A DNA stretch of 64,000 nucleotides, taken from the NCBI RefSeq assembly GCF_030463565.1, contig NC_134649.1, positions 5,157,501 through 5,221,500 of the forward strand. The letters are read 5' to 3'. The DNA is from Pelecanus crispus. Lineage: Eukaryota > Chordata > Aves > Pelecaniformes > Pelecanidae. Positions 45,506-57,300 of this stretch are shown in pieces. Numbering within the stretch: position 1 is the stretch's first letter; the number at the start of each line of letters is the position of its first letter. The position numbers were made by a program, and so were the translations under genes. Below the pieces are notes generated by a model. The model searched no databases. It saw nothing but the letters and a program-made list of their open reading frames with translations, and was not told the DNA's origin.

Positions 45506-45513
45506 GTCTTCCA
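45506..45513 (+). promoter_or_regulatory. miR-7 seed match (GTCTTCCA)
   Basis: An 8-mer match to miR-7, which is reported to repress IGF1R. It lies in the distal IGF1R 3' UTR and would be lost if a proximal poly(A) site were used. Confidence 0.45.
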
Positions 45514-46407
45514 GAGCCCTCTGGTTGGGGTGGGATCATCTTAACTGGTCATTTCACTTTGCTGTCTAGGGCAGTTAACTTAATGGATTACAAGAACCTC
45601 ACTGGTCGGGGAAACAGAACGGGTTTTGCTGCTACCCAGTCTCACTTGTGCTGTTCAGTCCCTGCTTTGCGGCGGCCGTGTGGTTTGAAGGATGCGACTG
45701 CATGAGAGAAGGAGGGAAGGTGGTTTTCGTAATTGCTGTTGAAGAAGTCTTTGCAGGTTTCTTATCGCTTTAGAAGTTTGTATGCAGCCTCTAAAGATGT
45801 CGAGCACCATTTGAAGCTTTGTTGAAATGAGCAAGGCAGGGTCCCTATTTATTTTTATTTAAGAATATTGAAGATCCCTTCCCCCTCGCTCCCCCCAAAT
45901 TTGACTGACTGCGTTGCTGAAGGGTTCTGACAATTTAGATACTGTTTAAAAATCAGCTCTTCTGTTTTCTGAACCAGTGAGGTTTGAGATGAAAGGATTG
46001 GCCAGAGTTTGTCTACCTCTGGGACAAAAACAAAACTAGAAAGTGCTAAGGAATGGATGCAGTTGCAAATACAACATTTTCCAATTTTTCTTGTTTAAAT
46101 TTTTTTAAGAGAAAATTAAACGATAACATGGCCAATTTATTACGTAAAAAGACTTGCTGTGTATAAATTATTCCTAAAGAAATTCCTGTGTTTATATTAA
46201 AATGAATCAGTAGATAAAAAAAAAATTTCAAAATGTTTTTGTATATTCTGTTGTAAGAATTTATTCCTGTTATTGCGATATACTCGGGATTCTTTACATT
46301 ATGAAAAGAAGAAACTTTGTCTATTTTGAATGGCTGAAGCTAAGGCTCCTTTAGTTTCTCTTACTCTGCTTTTTTCTAGTAGTTTCAGTACTACATGATT
46401 TAAGTTA

Positions 46408-46413
46408 AATAAA
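46408..46413 (+). terminator. IGF1R: Distal IGF1R poly(A) signal AATAAA
   Basis: A canonical AATAAA within GTTAAATAAAAG. A T/GT-rich stretch follows at about 46420-46460 and could serve as the downstream element, placing cleavage near 46425-46435. The distance from the stop codon fits the long IGF1R mRNA of other vertebrates. Confidence 0.75.
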
Positions 46414-46430
46414 AGAATTCTGTATGCATT

Positions 46431-48139
46431 TGCCTGTTTCTGAATTTGTTGCTCCTTATGCGAAGCAAGTACAGGTTAGAAAACTTGGAGTAAATCTGTT
46501 TTTCTTCTGCCCTTTTTGGCTGCATTTAATCGAGCTACTCTGGATAAATTTTAGCAGAGGTTGGTACTGCTGTTACGTTGTGTTGAAATCAAAAGTATTT
46601 TCATCCAGTGACACCAAGCTTGTGGACCCTTTTTCAACGGGACTTTGAGTCCTGTTTTGCAGTAGGTAGTTCCTTTGAACAAGGTAAGCATTTTTATTTC
46701 TTTGAAGAAAACCTGCATATTTACCCTTAGAGCAATCTACAGGTGAGGCGTTCAGCCATCCAGCACGTGGTTATCAGTTTTCTGTAACGGGCATTGGAAA
46801 AGGCAGCGGCAAGAAAACTAGAATTATCTCGGCATTTCCAGTTCCTCTGACTCGTCATTGGAGTGTTGACTGGAATAAGGCACGATGGTGGCCCAAAGCT
46901 TCATCAGCTGTCCGTGCCGTTAGGTTTGTCTGTTGTCCTTTTTACTGGCGTGATGCTTGAGGAATGGGCTTTTGTTTCCCTGCAGAAGTCCCAGGTGTTC
47001 CATGTTAAGCTGCTGCTGTCCTTTTCTAGCGACTGTTTGTGAAAAACACCTGCTAATTTTATCTCCTCCTTGCCTGTTGTCGTACTAGCCAGATTATGAA
47101 GGAGAGCGTGCGCTGACGTTCCCTGCGCGCTGAGGGGAAGTGCCGTAAAGCTCTGTCGCACCCAGCTGTCGTGGGTGTAGCTCTGCTGGGACATGGGGGC
47201 CTGGCTTGGCGGGGGGAAGAGCGGAAGGGAGCCGTCGCTGTCGGGTTCCAGGTTCTACAGTTTGGGATCTCGTGTGGTTCCTGTTCTGTAAGTATCATAA
47301 CGTGCCACAGCACAGTGCCTCCACGATGGCCTTTCTTGGGACAAGTTACCTGTCTGGTTTTGGTGCCTACGCCCCTGAACAGCCGTGACCTGTTCTCGTG
47401 CTGTGCTCTGTGCAGGGACTGCGGTGTTCTCCTTTGGGACAGGCGTTGAGAGAATAAGTGGTGTGGGTGGGGTAATAAGTGGGGTAAGCGGCACTGTCGG
47501 GCAGTTGGAACAAAAATTACTGCTAGCATTACAGTTCCTGCTGGATTCCAGCCTTTTATTTACTTCCTTTTAAGCCGCCCTGGGTTCGTAGCCCATTTGC
47601 CATCTGAAAACCAGCATTTAGAGCAGGTCACTAAGAGAGAATTGTAAAACTTCACGTAATGGGATCCTTACATGTGTTTTGTTTTCCCCCATATTTACAT
47701 TTTTTTACGCAGGCACTTTGCATGGCTGAACTCTCTCTGGACTTGGGCAGGGGCTGAGGGGACCTCTGTTACACCTGTACAGCGCTGAGTGTCCTTACGG
47801 CCGTGAGCGTCCATCTTGGTTCAGCAAGTCTTTACTAATGTCTTTCTAACCATCAGAACTAGGATTAAGCATCTAAAATGTTTGAAGTCCAGTTTCACGC
47901 TTTCTTAAATCTGAAGCAACCTTATCATTGTTAGCAACACAGACTGCCAATCATTTGGTTTTTCTCTCAAGCTTTTTACCCCAAAGAGAGATCTAAACCA
48001 TCGTTCGGGTTTTGTAAGGAAGTTTCACTGAAAAGAACATGGAATATAAAATCCTTTATGTTAGGTTTTAAAATAATCTTTGGATTTGTTTCATTTAAGA
48101 ACGTAAGGAATTGCATTCTAAGAAACCCTCATTTTTTTC
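46431..48139. other. Convergent gap between IGF1R and PGPEP1L
   Basis: About 1.7 kb between the predicted IGF1R cleavage site and the PGPEP1L stop. The right part is probably PGPEP1L 3' UTR. A GC/CpG-richer patch spans 47100-47500. No further gene recognised. Confidence 0.7.
47555..47560 (-). terminator. PGPEP1L: Possible PGPEP1L poly(A) signal
   Basis: TTTATT on the + strand reads AATAAA on the - strand, about 580 bases after the PGPEP1L stop. It is the nearest canonical hexamer I noticed. Another is at 46693-46698, inside the far flank of IGF1R. Use is unproven. Confidence 0.4.
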
Positions 48140-48320
48140 TTATATATGATCCATCTTACTCTCTTCCCCACACTGTTTTAACATTTCTAAAATAATTGTC
48201 TGTAATGCTTTTCCTAGAAAGTCTGCCGTTACCGATTTGGATAGTGGAGGCACATGGATGAAAGCCGCTTTTCCATTGCCGTAATACAGAGAAGCGTAGT
48301 AGGTGTAATCACAGATATAC
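48140..48320 (-). CDS. PGPEP1L: PGPEP1L exon 5, coding part (catalytic Cys and His)
   Basis: 181 bp of coding sequence from acceptor atattgcag to the stop TAA at 48142-48140. It encodes [19 protein letters not shown], then [20 protein letters not shown] and a C-terminal helix ending KMDHI. Cys148 and His167 are both present. Confidence 0.94.
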
Positions 48321-51300
48321 CTGCAATATTAAGAACAAAACAAAACCAGAAACCCAAATTAAGGAACCGTAAACTTTGATTAATTTAAATATTCGTTAAG
48401 TAGCCAAACCAGATCTGGTTTATGAAATTATTAAAAACATATTTGCTTAGTGAATAAAGGAAATGCTGAAATAAACCAAGTTTGAGAAACAAATGTTCCT
48501 TGTCTGATGGTTTGGTTTCTCAGACAGCCACCCAGAAGGAACTTTAAATAAAAAAATCACAAGACATGCATTCCCTTCTAGGCTTCTGTAAGCTGTGCGA
48601 GATGGGAAGGGTAATGCAGCCTACTGGAACTACGACCATGTAAGGCAGTTTTTTGTGTAAATCGTAGACTCTCACCATCAGGAGGGGTTTTTCTTAACAC
48701 CTTGCCTTTTAACTTGCAGGTGCAAGTCCTGAAATTAAGGGCCAAAATCAGCTGATTTTTGTTTTTTAAAAATGGGATCGTTTTCTGTGTTTTCCTTTTA
48801 ATTGACGACTAGCGTAATAGAAAGTTGCTTCAGTGCTACTGAAACGCATACTGAGATGACAGACATCATTCTAAAGGTGCCTGTAATTGCTCTGTTTCAG
48901 TGTACGTATTTACATTTTGTATCCCTCCCAGTTGGGAAAAATAGGTTAAAATCTGCTACTGGTCAGTATTGCTTTCAGACTCTTAATAGCTCAGGTTTAC
49001 TGGGGTTGTTAATCACAGGGTGTGCTATGTTGAGGCTTATTTCTTTTGGAATCTACAAATCCATGGAAAAATATCTACTGGCTATAGTCTTTCATGAAGG
49101 CTGCTTTACAGAAAATTTAAATTTATCCCAGTTTCATACTTTGGTTGGAGGAAAAGTCATTGTCAAGGTCCTTTAAGGTTAAATGAGTTGACTGAGTTAC
49201 TTCTGCTTTTAATGTGAGACCCCAATATGCAGTGTTTACCTTCCCGCATCTCTGGAAAAGATTATATCCATCCCTTCCACTGAAATGTTTTTCCAGAGAG
49301 TCTTCATATTAATTGTAGATTCAATCTTTTCCGGGCCATCTAGCATGCAACAGCCACCTTCTGGGTAAAAACCACAAGCATCCATCTCTTGGTAGCCTTT
49401 GTTCTTCCCACACTGCTCAAGGATGACGATTGCTTTGGTGGATGAAGCCAGCCCAACATGAACAGTAAGCTGTTTTTTCCCACCAGAGTGAATAACAGGA
49501 AATTAAAAATGAGACCTGTTTTTTTAAAACCATGTAATGCAATAGTGCCAAGCATTATGTGAAATACTAGCTTCAAGGTAGGGAGTCCTGCTCATGCCTA
49601 AAGAAAACTTTGATAAGAGATTATAAATGAGAACAAAATTACGCTTTAGTTTGGTTTTGTTGTGTCTAGTCAGCTCAGGACTTCAGAGATGCAGTACCTT
49701 TTTTGCAATTTATGGTGGATTTTTTTTTTTCCTTTGTTCAGTGTGCAGTTACGCTGTTTAAATGGCACAGGGTTAAAGCAGCGTGCTAATTATTGTGTGC
49801 TCCAAATTTCAGTTTGAAGCCTTTTTCACAATTTTAATAGTCACTTTCCACAGTAGCCTGATGCACATACTGTGCAGTACTCTTTTGGAGATCTTTTTAA
49901 TGATCAACTCAGAATAATCGTATTCATAAATGAAGGGGAAAAATTGAGTAACTTGCTAATTACTCACCAGTGGCTGAAGAGTTGTCCATATCTTGAAGAC
50001 TTGCTGCTTTGCTTTTTGGTAAACCACCGGCAGCTGCATGATACGCAGATCTATGTTTTTACCAAGGCCTCTCTTGGACAGCTCCTGTGTATACAAAGAG
50101 CCACCATGGACTTGTAAGAGCACCAGATTTCTCGGACTGCGACAAAGACATCAGGCTGATCCAACTGAGAAAACACATGAAAGAGCAATGTAATGCTGTC
50201 TAAGCCCGCGGTTCCTAAACATTGGTCTGCAGTGAGATTCAGTTGTCTTGTGGTAGCTCTCCCTTTTTTAACTGAAAAAGACTAAAATGTGCTAACCAAC
50301 TTCCTAATGTCACATCCATGTGGAGCCGCTGTTGTGTTTTCCAAAGGGATGCTCAGTCTCCAGTGGGTGGGAGTGGTTATTGCTTCGGGACTGGGCCACG
50401 GAGAACCATGAAACACAGGATCTCTTGGAAAGTGGCCGCAGTCGAAAGCATCTACATAGGCTCTGATATAGGTAAGAGCTGTTCCTCTGAAAGATCTAGT
50501 AGATAAAAATGCAACTATTGAGAGACACAAATGAGGGAGAATTCATATTAGCTGTCCGCTCAGTGACACACGATCTGCTGGCTTGAACTGGTTCAGGTAA
50601 GCTCCGCTGGAGGTGACTGTCAACAGGAGGAAGGTCACATTTAGAATGGGTGTAATTTCTTTTTTGGTCTAGAATATGGTCCCCTAGTAAAAGGAAATGG
50701 CATTTATTGGGATGTTATTTCTCTGTCATTTATGTAAAGTTGAAGTTCCACATGGGACCTTTGCCCAAAGGAAACAAAACTTATGCCCAGGATTGAGGTG
50801 AAAGAAACAAAGGCACCCTTCAAAGCAGCAGATTGGCCAGGTGGCTGGAAGATGGTCTGGAGAATAGACGGCATGTGGAAATGACGTGAAAAGCTGTGGT
50901 CAGTGGAACAGGGCTAAGGCACAAGGCATAACCTCTAAGCAGGGGGTAGGCTGCTGATGGCAGGATGCAGAAGGAATGCATCTGAGGTAGAAAGCTTTGT
51001 CCCAGAGAAGTAAAACAGTGGATGAAGGTCCCTGTTGAATTTGAGTAGACCACTACCACTACAAATTACCTTTCTAAGGGTGGGGGGACGTAGGCAGAAA
51101 GTCAGCAGCAGAGGTAAGTGATTAGCCCAAGAAAGCTGTAACTTTTTATTAAATGTCATTGTCCTCTCAAGCTGTTGTTTCTCACTAAGGATTCTCGTGT
51201 GGACGAGGCCCACGGTTCTAAGCCATGCTAACTGGGAAATCTGCCCTTCAACACTGGCTTCCTACATAAATTGTTCCAATTTTCTTGTCAGCGGAAACAT

Positions 51301-54300
51301 TGATTAGCTGTGCTCAATAAACTATTTGACACAAGCAAGGAAACAATGCCTGCAGGGAAGTAAACACATTTAGAGAACAGTGCCAGCCTTTTTTCCTCTG
51401 GGCACTGACAGTCTTTGAGAGACCATTGCATCATCTTGCTGAAGAATGCTGTACTGTGTCTTGGCTTCCAAAAAAGAAAACCCCAGCTGGTTCACAATTA
51501 GCATTTTCTTTTCTAAAGCATCTTTAATTTTAACATTTAATGAGATTCTTCCTTTTTGACTGTAAGGCTTAGAAGGCTCAACTACCCGTAACTTTGGTAC
51601 AGAATGTGGAGACCCACAGTAAGTTGTTGGGCTGTTCTCTCGTGCTCTCTGGATTGACATTCTATGGTCACCGTTTGTCATGGGAGAAACGTGCAGGAAT
51701 ACTTCTGTGCAGGACAAAACCAGAAGCTAGCCAGTAGCAAAGGGCTGAGAATTTGTGTCAAAGGAAGATAGTTCGCTATGTCCTAAGCAATTTCAGCATG
51801 TTGTCAATAATGTGTATTACTTTGTTGTCTAAGAATCCTAACCATGGGCTTATACCCCATTAGACCAGACATTGTACAAACATGGAACAAAAAAGCAAAA
51901 GGTTGTTCCTTGTCTCAGCCAAGTCTCAGCCTTAACCAAAACCATTTTTGCATTTAAGGTGAGAGACTGAAGATAGTTAGAGGAGGATGACTGCATCTGG
52001 AAACTAGAGCTCACACTGGTGAGTTAATTCAGTAAACAAGTGCCTGTCTTTTGTAGTAGAAACAGCAAAGAAAACTTCAAAGGAGGGCAAAAGTTTTGGA
52101 GGACTTTTTTGTGGGAGAAGTGGTTGAACAGAAAGCATGAAGATTCTTTGCTGGGAAGTTTTTCTAAAAGGGAAATGAGATCCAGCATTATCAGCTGACG
52201 ACCTTGAATTGTTGGTGAGTTGTGGTCATAGTCCTGGTCTGCTGGAGTTCTGGCCCATGTTGTTACACAGCCCTCCCCAAAGGGAAGTGATTTGCACAGA
52301 ACAGTTGTGCTCAGATGCCGTGGTTGTGTGTCACACGGGGTGTTAGAAGCATCTTGAACTTTTAGAAAAACTCTAGAAAATTTCACAGAGTTTGCCTGAG
52401 TTTTCACTGATTTGGGTTGCCAGGAAAGGGGGGGCAGGGGGCTGCGTGTGTTAATTTTGTGACCCTCATTCAAAAAGGCTTGTGTTGGTACAGAAAGAAA
52501 ACCAGAAGTTACCGGCTGACCAGTCAGCCTGCAAGTATGTTGCAAACAAAGTTTAGGGTTTTTGGGTTTTTTTGGTTGGTTGTGTGGTGGTTTTTATTTT
52601 TGTTTTTGTTTTTTAATCCTGCAGATACCTTTCTAAAGCTTTAGGGATGTAAGAAAGTTCCAGAACAGAAATGAAGGAACTGAAGAGCAATGTCTTCTTA
52701 GTTTCACAGATGTTGAAACTAAAGCAGAGAGGGAGAGAGACAGAGGGATTAAATGACAAATTTCCAAAGACCACATGGTCAGTGGCAGGATGAAGAACTG
52801 CACTCGGAGATCTGATCCTCATCTCCCGATAGCAAACATAGTTCCCAGAAGCGGTTGGAAATGTGACCTGTTCTTCACACTAACAGTTTAATTACTATGA
52901 ATGTTGTCACTCAACTTACATTTGTGCCCTATTAACTGGGGACTTTGACCTTGACGGTAGACTGCCCTGATAGGTTATTTAGCTGCCAAGTGCCAGACAG
53001 GAGTTTCTGGAGGAGACACAGAAATGGGGTTAGATCAAGGGTTATGAGGTGGGACCATCAATCTGTAATACGGAATAAATAATTCAAGGGATCTGGGATT
53101 CTGAGGGTCCCATGTGGTGCTGATGAGCTAACACATCATGGTAACTCAGTGTGATTTCTCAGCAAATGCAGAGTAAATACTTGGTGGTGTTTTCCTTTAG
53201 AATGTCCTGCGCTTCCAGAGTTAAAAGTGCTGCTGGTGGAGCTTTCATGCGTATTTTAGGAGGGTATGTCAGGTGAATGGAGTGATGAGAAGCATGAAAA
53301 ACTGAGACAGACAGGTTTTTAAAAGAGAAGCTGTCTTTCTAGTGCTAGACAACCGTGTTGGGCCATGTGACAGTGCCTGTAAAAGCTCTGAAGCTTCTCT
53401 CAATGACTCTGAATTGACAGGTTCACCTGTACTTTCAGATCCATTTGACTCTCCTTTTCCCAGAACACTTGAAGGGTCCTTGCTGAGGAGTGAGAACTCC
53501 GTGGGTGCAATGCTGATGAATGCCTTGTGTGTGAGTCATTTTGTGCTGTGATGAGAACTTGAGTTCATTCAAAAATGACAGGATACTCCTCACATTTTTG
53601 GAAAATTATATTTTCATAGTCTAAAACAGGCAATGCAGGACAATGCACTGCTACATAGTATCAATAAGAAATCATAAGAATTCAGAGCTAATAACTCTTT
53701 CTAAACCAGCAGAAATAGAGATTTGGAGAGTTTTATTGACATTCATCATCCGATTCCTGGGGATTTCAGAAAATGGAAATTGGCCTGTTCACCAAAAATG
53801 TAGTAGTAGATAGTTAAGAGAAACAATATCACACAACCATTTTTCTGAGTGCCCAATGAGGGCGTAGAAGGGATGCAACTATTGGAATGGGCTGTGTGCT
53901 CACTGGATCAGTCTGATCCTTCCTACAGAAGGAAGAGGTTCAGGAAAATGGCTGATCCCATCAGCAAGGCAGAGTGCAAGAGCATCTTATGGAGAAGCTG
54001 GTAACAGGGATCTTAAGGAAGCAGTTGTGCATAAGAGCAAGTATTGCTCACAAAAGTAAAGCCATTGCTCTTTGGCAAAGACTCCATTTCTAAAAGTATG
54101 GAGGGCGAGGCTATGCTTTGAGAATTCGGACCCTGGGACTTCTGTTACATGTATTTTTACAGGATTTTGGATGCTTTTGGTGTGAAGCCCCTTCTAGGAC
54201 ATGAACTCTTAAGGTGACACGCATCAGTGTTACAGTAGCATTGAGGATGCCATGGTATCCAGGCTTTTGATAGTTCATTTTGAGGTAGTAATTAGGGTAG

Positions 54301-57300
54301 TTCTGGATAATGCTACAAAGGCATTAAGCCTGAGCAATCATGTTTAGTAGCTCTGGTCTGGCTGCTCGGTACTTTCTTGAGGATGAGTTTGAGTGTACTC
54401 TTGCTTGGTTCTCAGAAAAGAGACTCGGCAGGAGGGCTTTATGTCACTTTAGTGATCCATGCAGGAACCCCAAAGCCAAGACAAGATTACGTCCAGATGT
54501 AAATACTAAATTTTGCTGTATTTAATATATGTGCATAAGCTTCCTGAAGACCATAGGGCTACTCATGTGAACAAGGCCAACGGAACAATACCATGAGATT
54601 GCTGTTTAGCGTGGAGAAGCGTATTGACATTCAAAGTACTTCCAGATTTGGAGCAAGTTTCCCTGAATTGTCTGGATTAACCACCTTTGCCAGGGAACAG
54701 GAAACCAAAGCAGCATCCCCAGTATGGATACAAATTAATTCCACACAGAGGGTGTCACAACAGTGGGAAATGGATTTGTTCTCCTCCATACGCAAGGACT
54801 GACATCTGTTTCATTATGGAATGCTGTAGCCCTTGTTATATAACGACTCCCTGGCGTAGCCAGCGCATGGCATTGTTACAGAAAACTCATCCGTGCATTT
54901 TCGCTTTAGGCTGTTTTGCTTGCAGATAAAGAACGTGTTTTATTTTCAGCCAGAAGAGGATGATCTTGCACCCAAAATTAGAACCAATAGGAATCAGGAA
55001 ATAATGAGCAAGAACGTTGTCAACTGACAAATATTTGTGGTTTAGAGCACATGTCAAGTTGGAGTTGAGATAATTTATGGGTCTCCTGTGATGACTGGGG
55101 TGTGGAAGGGTATCACTGAAGTATTTTTGTTTCTTGTTAGCCTACAGGGATATCCCTCATGACTTTGAGGGGGTAATAGATCTATTCTTCCAAACACCAA
55201 GTTGCGCTTAGCATTCTTCACCCAGCAAAGCTAGAATAGAAAATATGTATAGGTTGGTGGAGTTGCTACAGCTTTGGTCTTTGAAAAAATGTACTAGCTC
55301 CTTGTTTTTCAATCCTTTTGGCTTGACTGCACTTCGTTTTCAAGACAGATCTTCAGTAGCTGTTACCAAAACTTGTAATACAGTTATAGTCTTGTAGAGT
55401 CATCATCTTTCTATCACTACTAATACTTATAGCTACCTTTTTCATTTCAGTGTCTGGAAGAATTAAATATTTATGGACTTATTTCAGTCTCCCTAATAGA
55501 ACATAGTCCCCTCAGTTTGTCTTGCATGTCTTGCTTTCCATTTTTACCAGTATTATCTGCTGTTTCTTGCAGATATTGGACCAATCTTCCAATTCAGTCT
55601 TACTGCCTTGACTGTTCCCCATCTAGTTTCAGATTTCATTTTTAACCTTCTTTCTACCTTCGAATTGCTAAGAACTTGTGTGAAAGACCCTTTCAAAAGA
55701 ACTCTGTTCATAAACACCTTATGAGAGGAACTGAACTCAAGGAAGGACCATTGTCTGTGCTGGGGAGAATGAATGAACCTTGCATGTGACTTTTACACAT
55801 GCTCAGCAAATCTCTGCAGCTGTTCCTGCTGTTTGAACTTATATACTACAACCATTCACACTTTAGATTGAGGTAGCGTACTAAAGTACCAGACTAGTAA
55901 ATTGTTTCATTGTAGCAGACATACTCTTACATGCAATGGTTGGGTATTTATTTTGTAAGACATATTTAAAGAGAGAAGTTATGTTATTGTTAAAACATGG
56001 ATAATATTTTAAAAACAAGTGATCTTGTTCCTGGAAAATAATCTATTTGTGGAAATTTTAGGTGTGTCCCAAGAAATGTGGGCTCACACAAACAATAACT
56101 TGAAAATAAACAATTGTAACATAAAATATTATGCTGAAAGCCAGGTATCCAAACCATGTCTTTGTATCACCCAGCTAAATTTCTTCTAATATACATACTT
56201 AGGAAATGAGTAGGAATTTTCAAGACTCGATCTTAGATGTGTTACTGCTAGTCAAGGTGTATGGAGGGGAAAGAAATCTGAATGACCTTGTTTTCAATTT
56301 TAACTGTAGACTTCACTGTCATTTGAAAGTGGAAACCGAAGGTGAGATGTGAAAACATACTTGGAATTGGCATGCTTTTGGTTTTGTGTTCCTGAAGTAG
56401 GCAGTAAGAACTCAATAGGCTACACTTGTATGAGAAGGAAATCGCCTCACTGATGAGTTGTGGTATGAGATGATCTGTTTACTGAAGACAGAGATAAGTT
56501 GTGGCATATGCATTAGTTGTGGAGAAGGCAGCCTGGGTAAAAAATACCCTTTTAAAAAAACCAAGAATAGTATTTTGATAAGTGCTTAAATAATGCCAAA
56601 AAAAATTATTGCAAATAAAATAATGTTTCACTACTTAATTATCCTCTTTCTTCCATGTTGGGAGTCTGTGAGTCTGCTCCATGGGGCGCAGTTCTGTTTG
56701 AGTCACAAGAAATTACTTTCTTGAACACAATGGAAAGCCTGAAAACAGTTTGCATTGGGATCTTCACAAAATAAAACACCTCCCTCCCTTTTTTTTTATG
56801 CTTACCTTCACTGCTTCCCAACTAGAATTAACCAGGTATTGTCTAAAGGGACCAAAACCTGAAAAGAAAGAAAGGTGCTTTTAACCTATGCTTCCTCTGC
56901 AATTGTAGATTAGGTGCTGACATGTATGCACACACATATTTGTTCTTTATCTTCATACTTCTGGTTATCGAGGTTGAGTTTTTTAGATGGGATTTAGCCT
57001 TTATAACACTGAAGGGATTAGTATTTTCATTTTTTATATGCACTGATATAAGAGCTGATCCCACAATCTTCATTCATGTCAAGGCTTACTTATGACATAA
57101 CTGAAGCTGGTAAAAGTACTGGAGCCAATAGGACAGATCACGTAAATGATGATTTTGGGCAAGGATCATCATCCATAGAAATACCACTACTAAAAAATCT
57201 GGTGTTAAATACTCCCAGGTCACAGTCAATGTACCATGCTTATTGTTAAAGCTCATGAAGATGAACATATGCATATTTAATGAAAATGTTTGAAAGAGTA

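Larger units (their letters stand above)
39118..46430 (+). other. IGF1R: IGF1R 3' UTR (end approximate)
   Basis: About 7.3 kb of untranslated exon 21, close to the roughly 7 kb I recall for mammals. AT-rich, with a pyrimidine tract (39413-39458), CAAA repeats and oligo(A) (39585-39640), A31, T32 and T25 tracts, a CA run near 41029-41044, GTT repeats near 43501-43518, an AT-alternating stretch (44317-44384) and one CpG-rich stretch (43840-44110). A Pumilio-like TGTATATA lies at 42008-42015. Several seed matches to microRNAs known to target IGF1R are listed separately. The end is set by the AATAAA at 46408-46413; transcripts could also end earlier. Confidence 0.85.

Noticed and set aside
49340..49576. 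78-codon ORF on the - strand starting MKLVFHIML
   Set aside because: It overlaps PGPEP1L exon 4 in a different frame. The true frame reads VHVGLAS and continues into the next exon.
53342..53551. 69-codon ORF on the + strand
   Set aside because: Looks protein-like in composition but has no family match I know, and lies opposite to the PGPEP1L intron with no splice partner.
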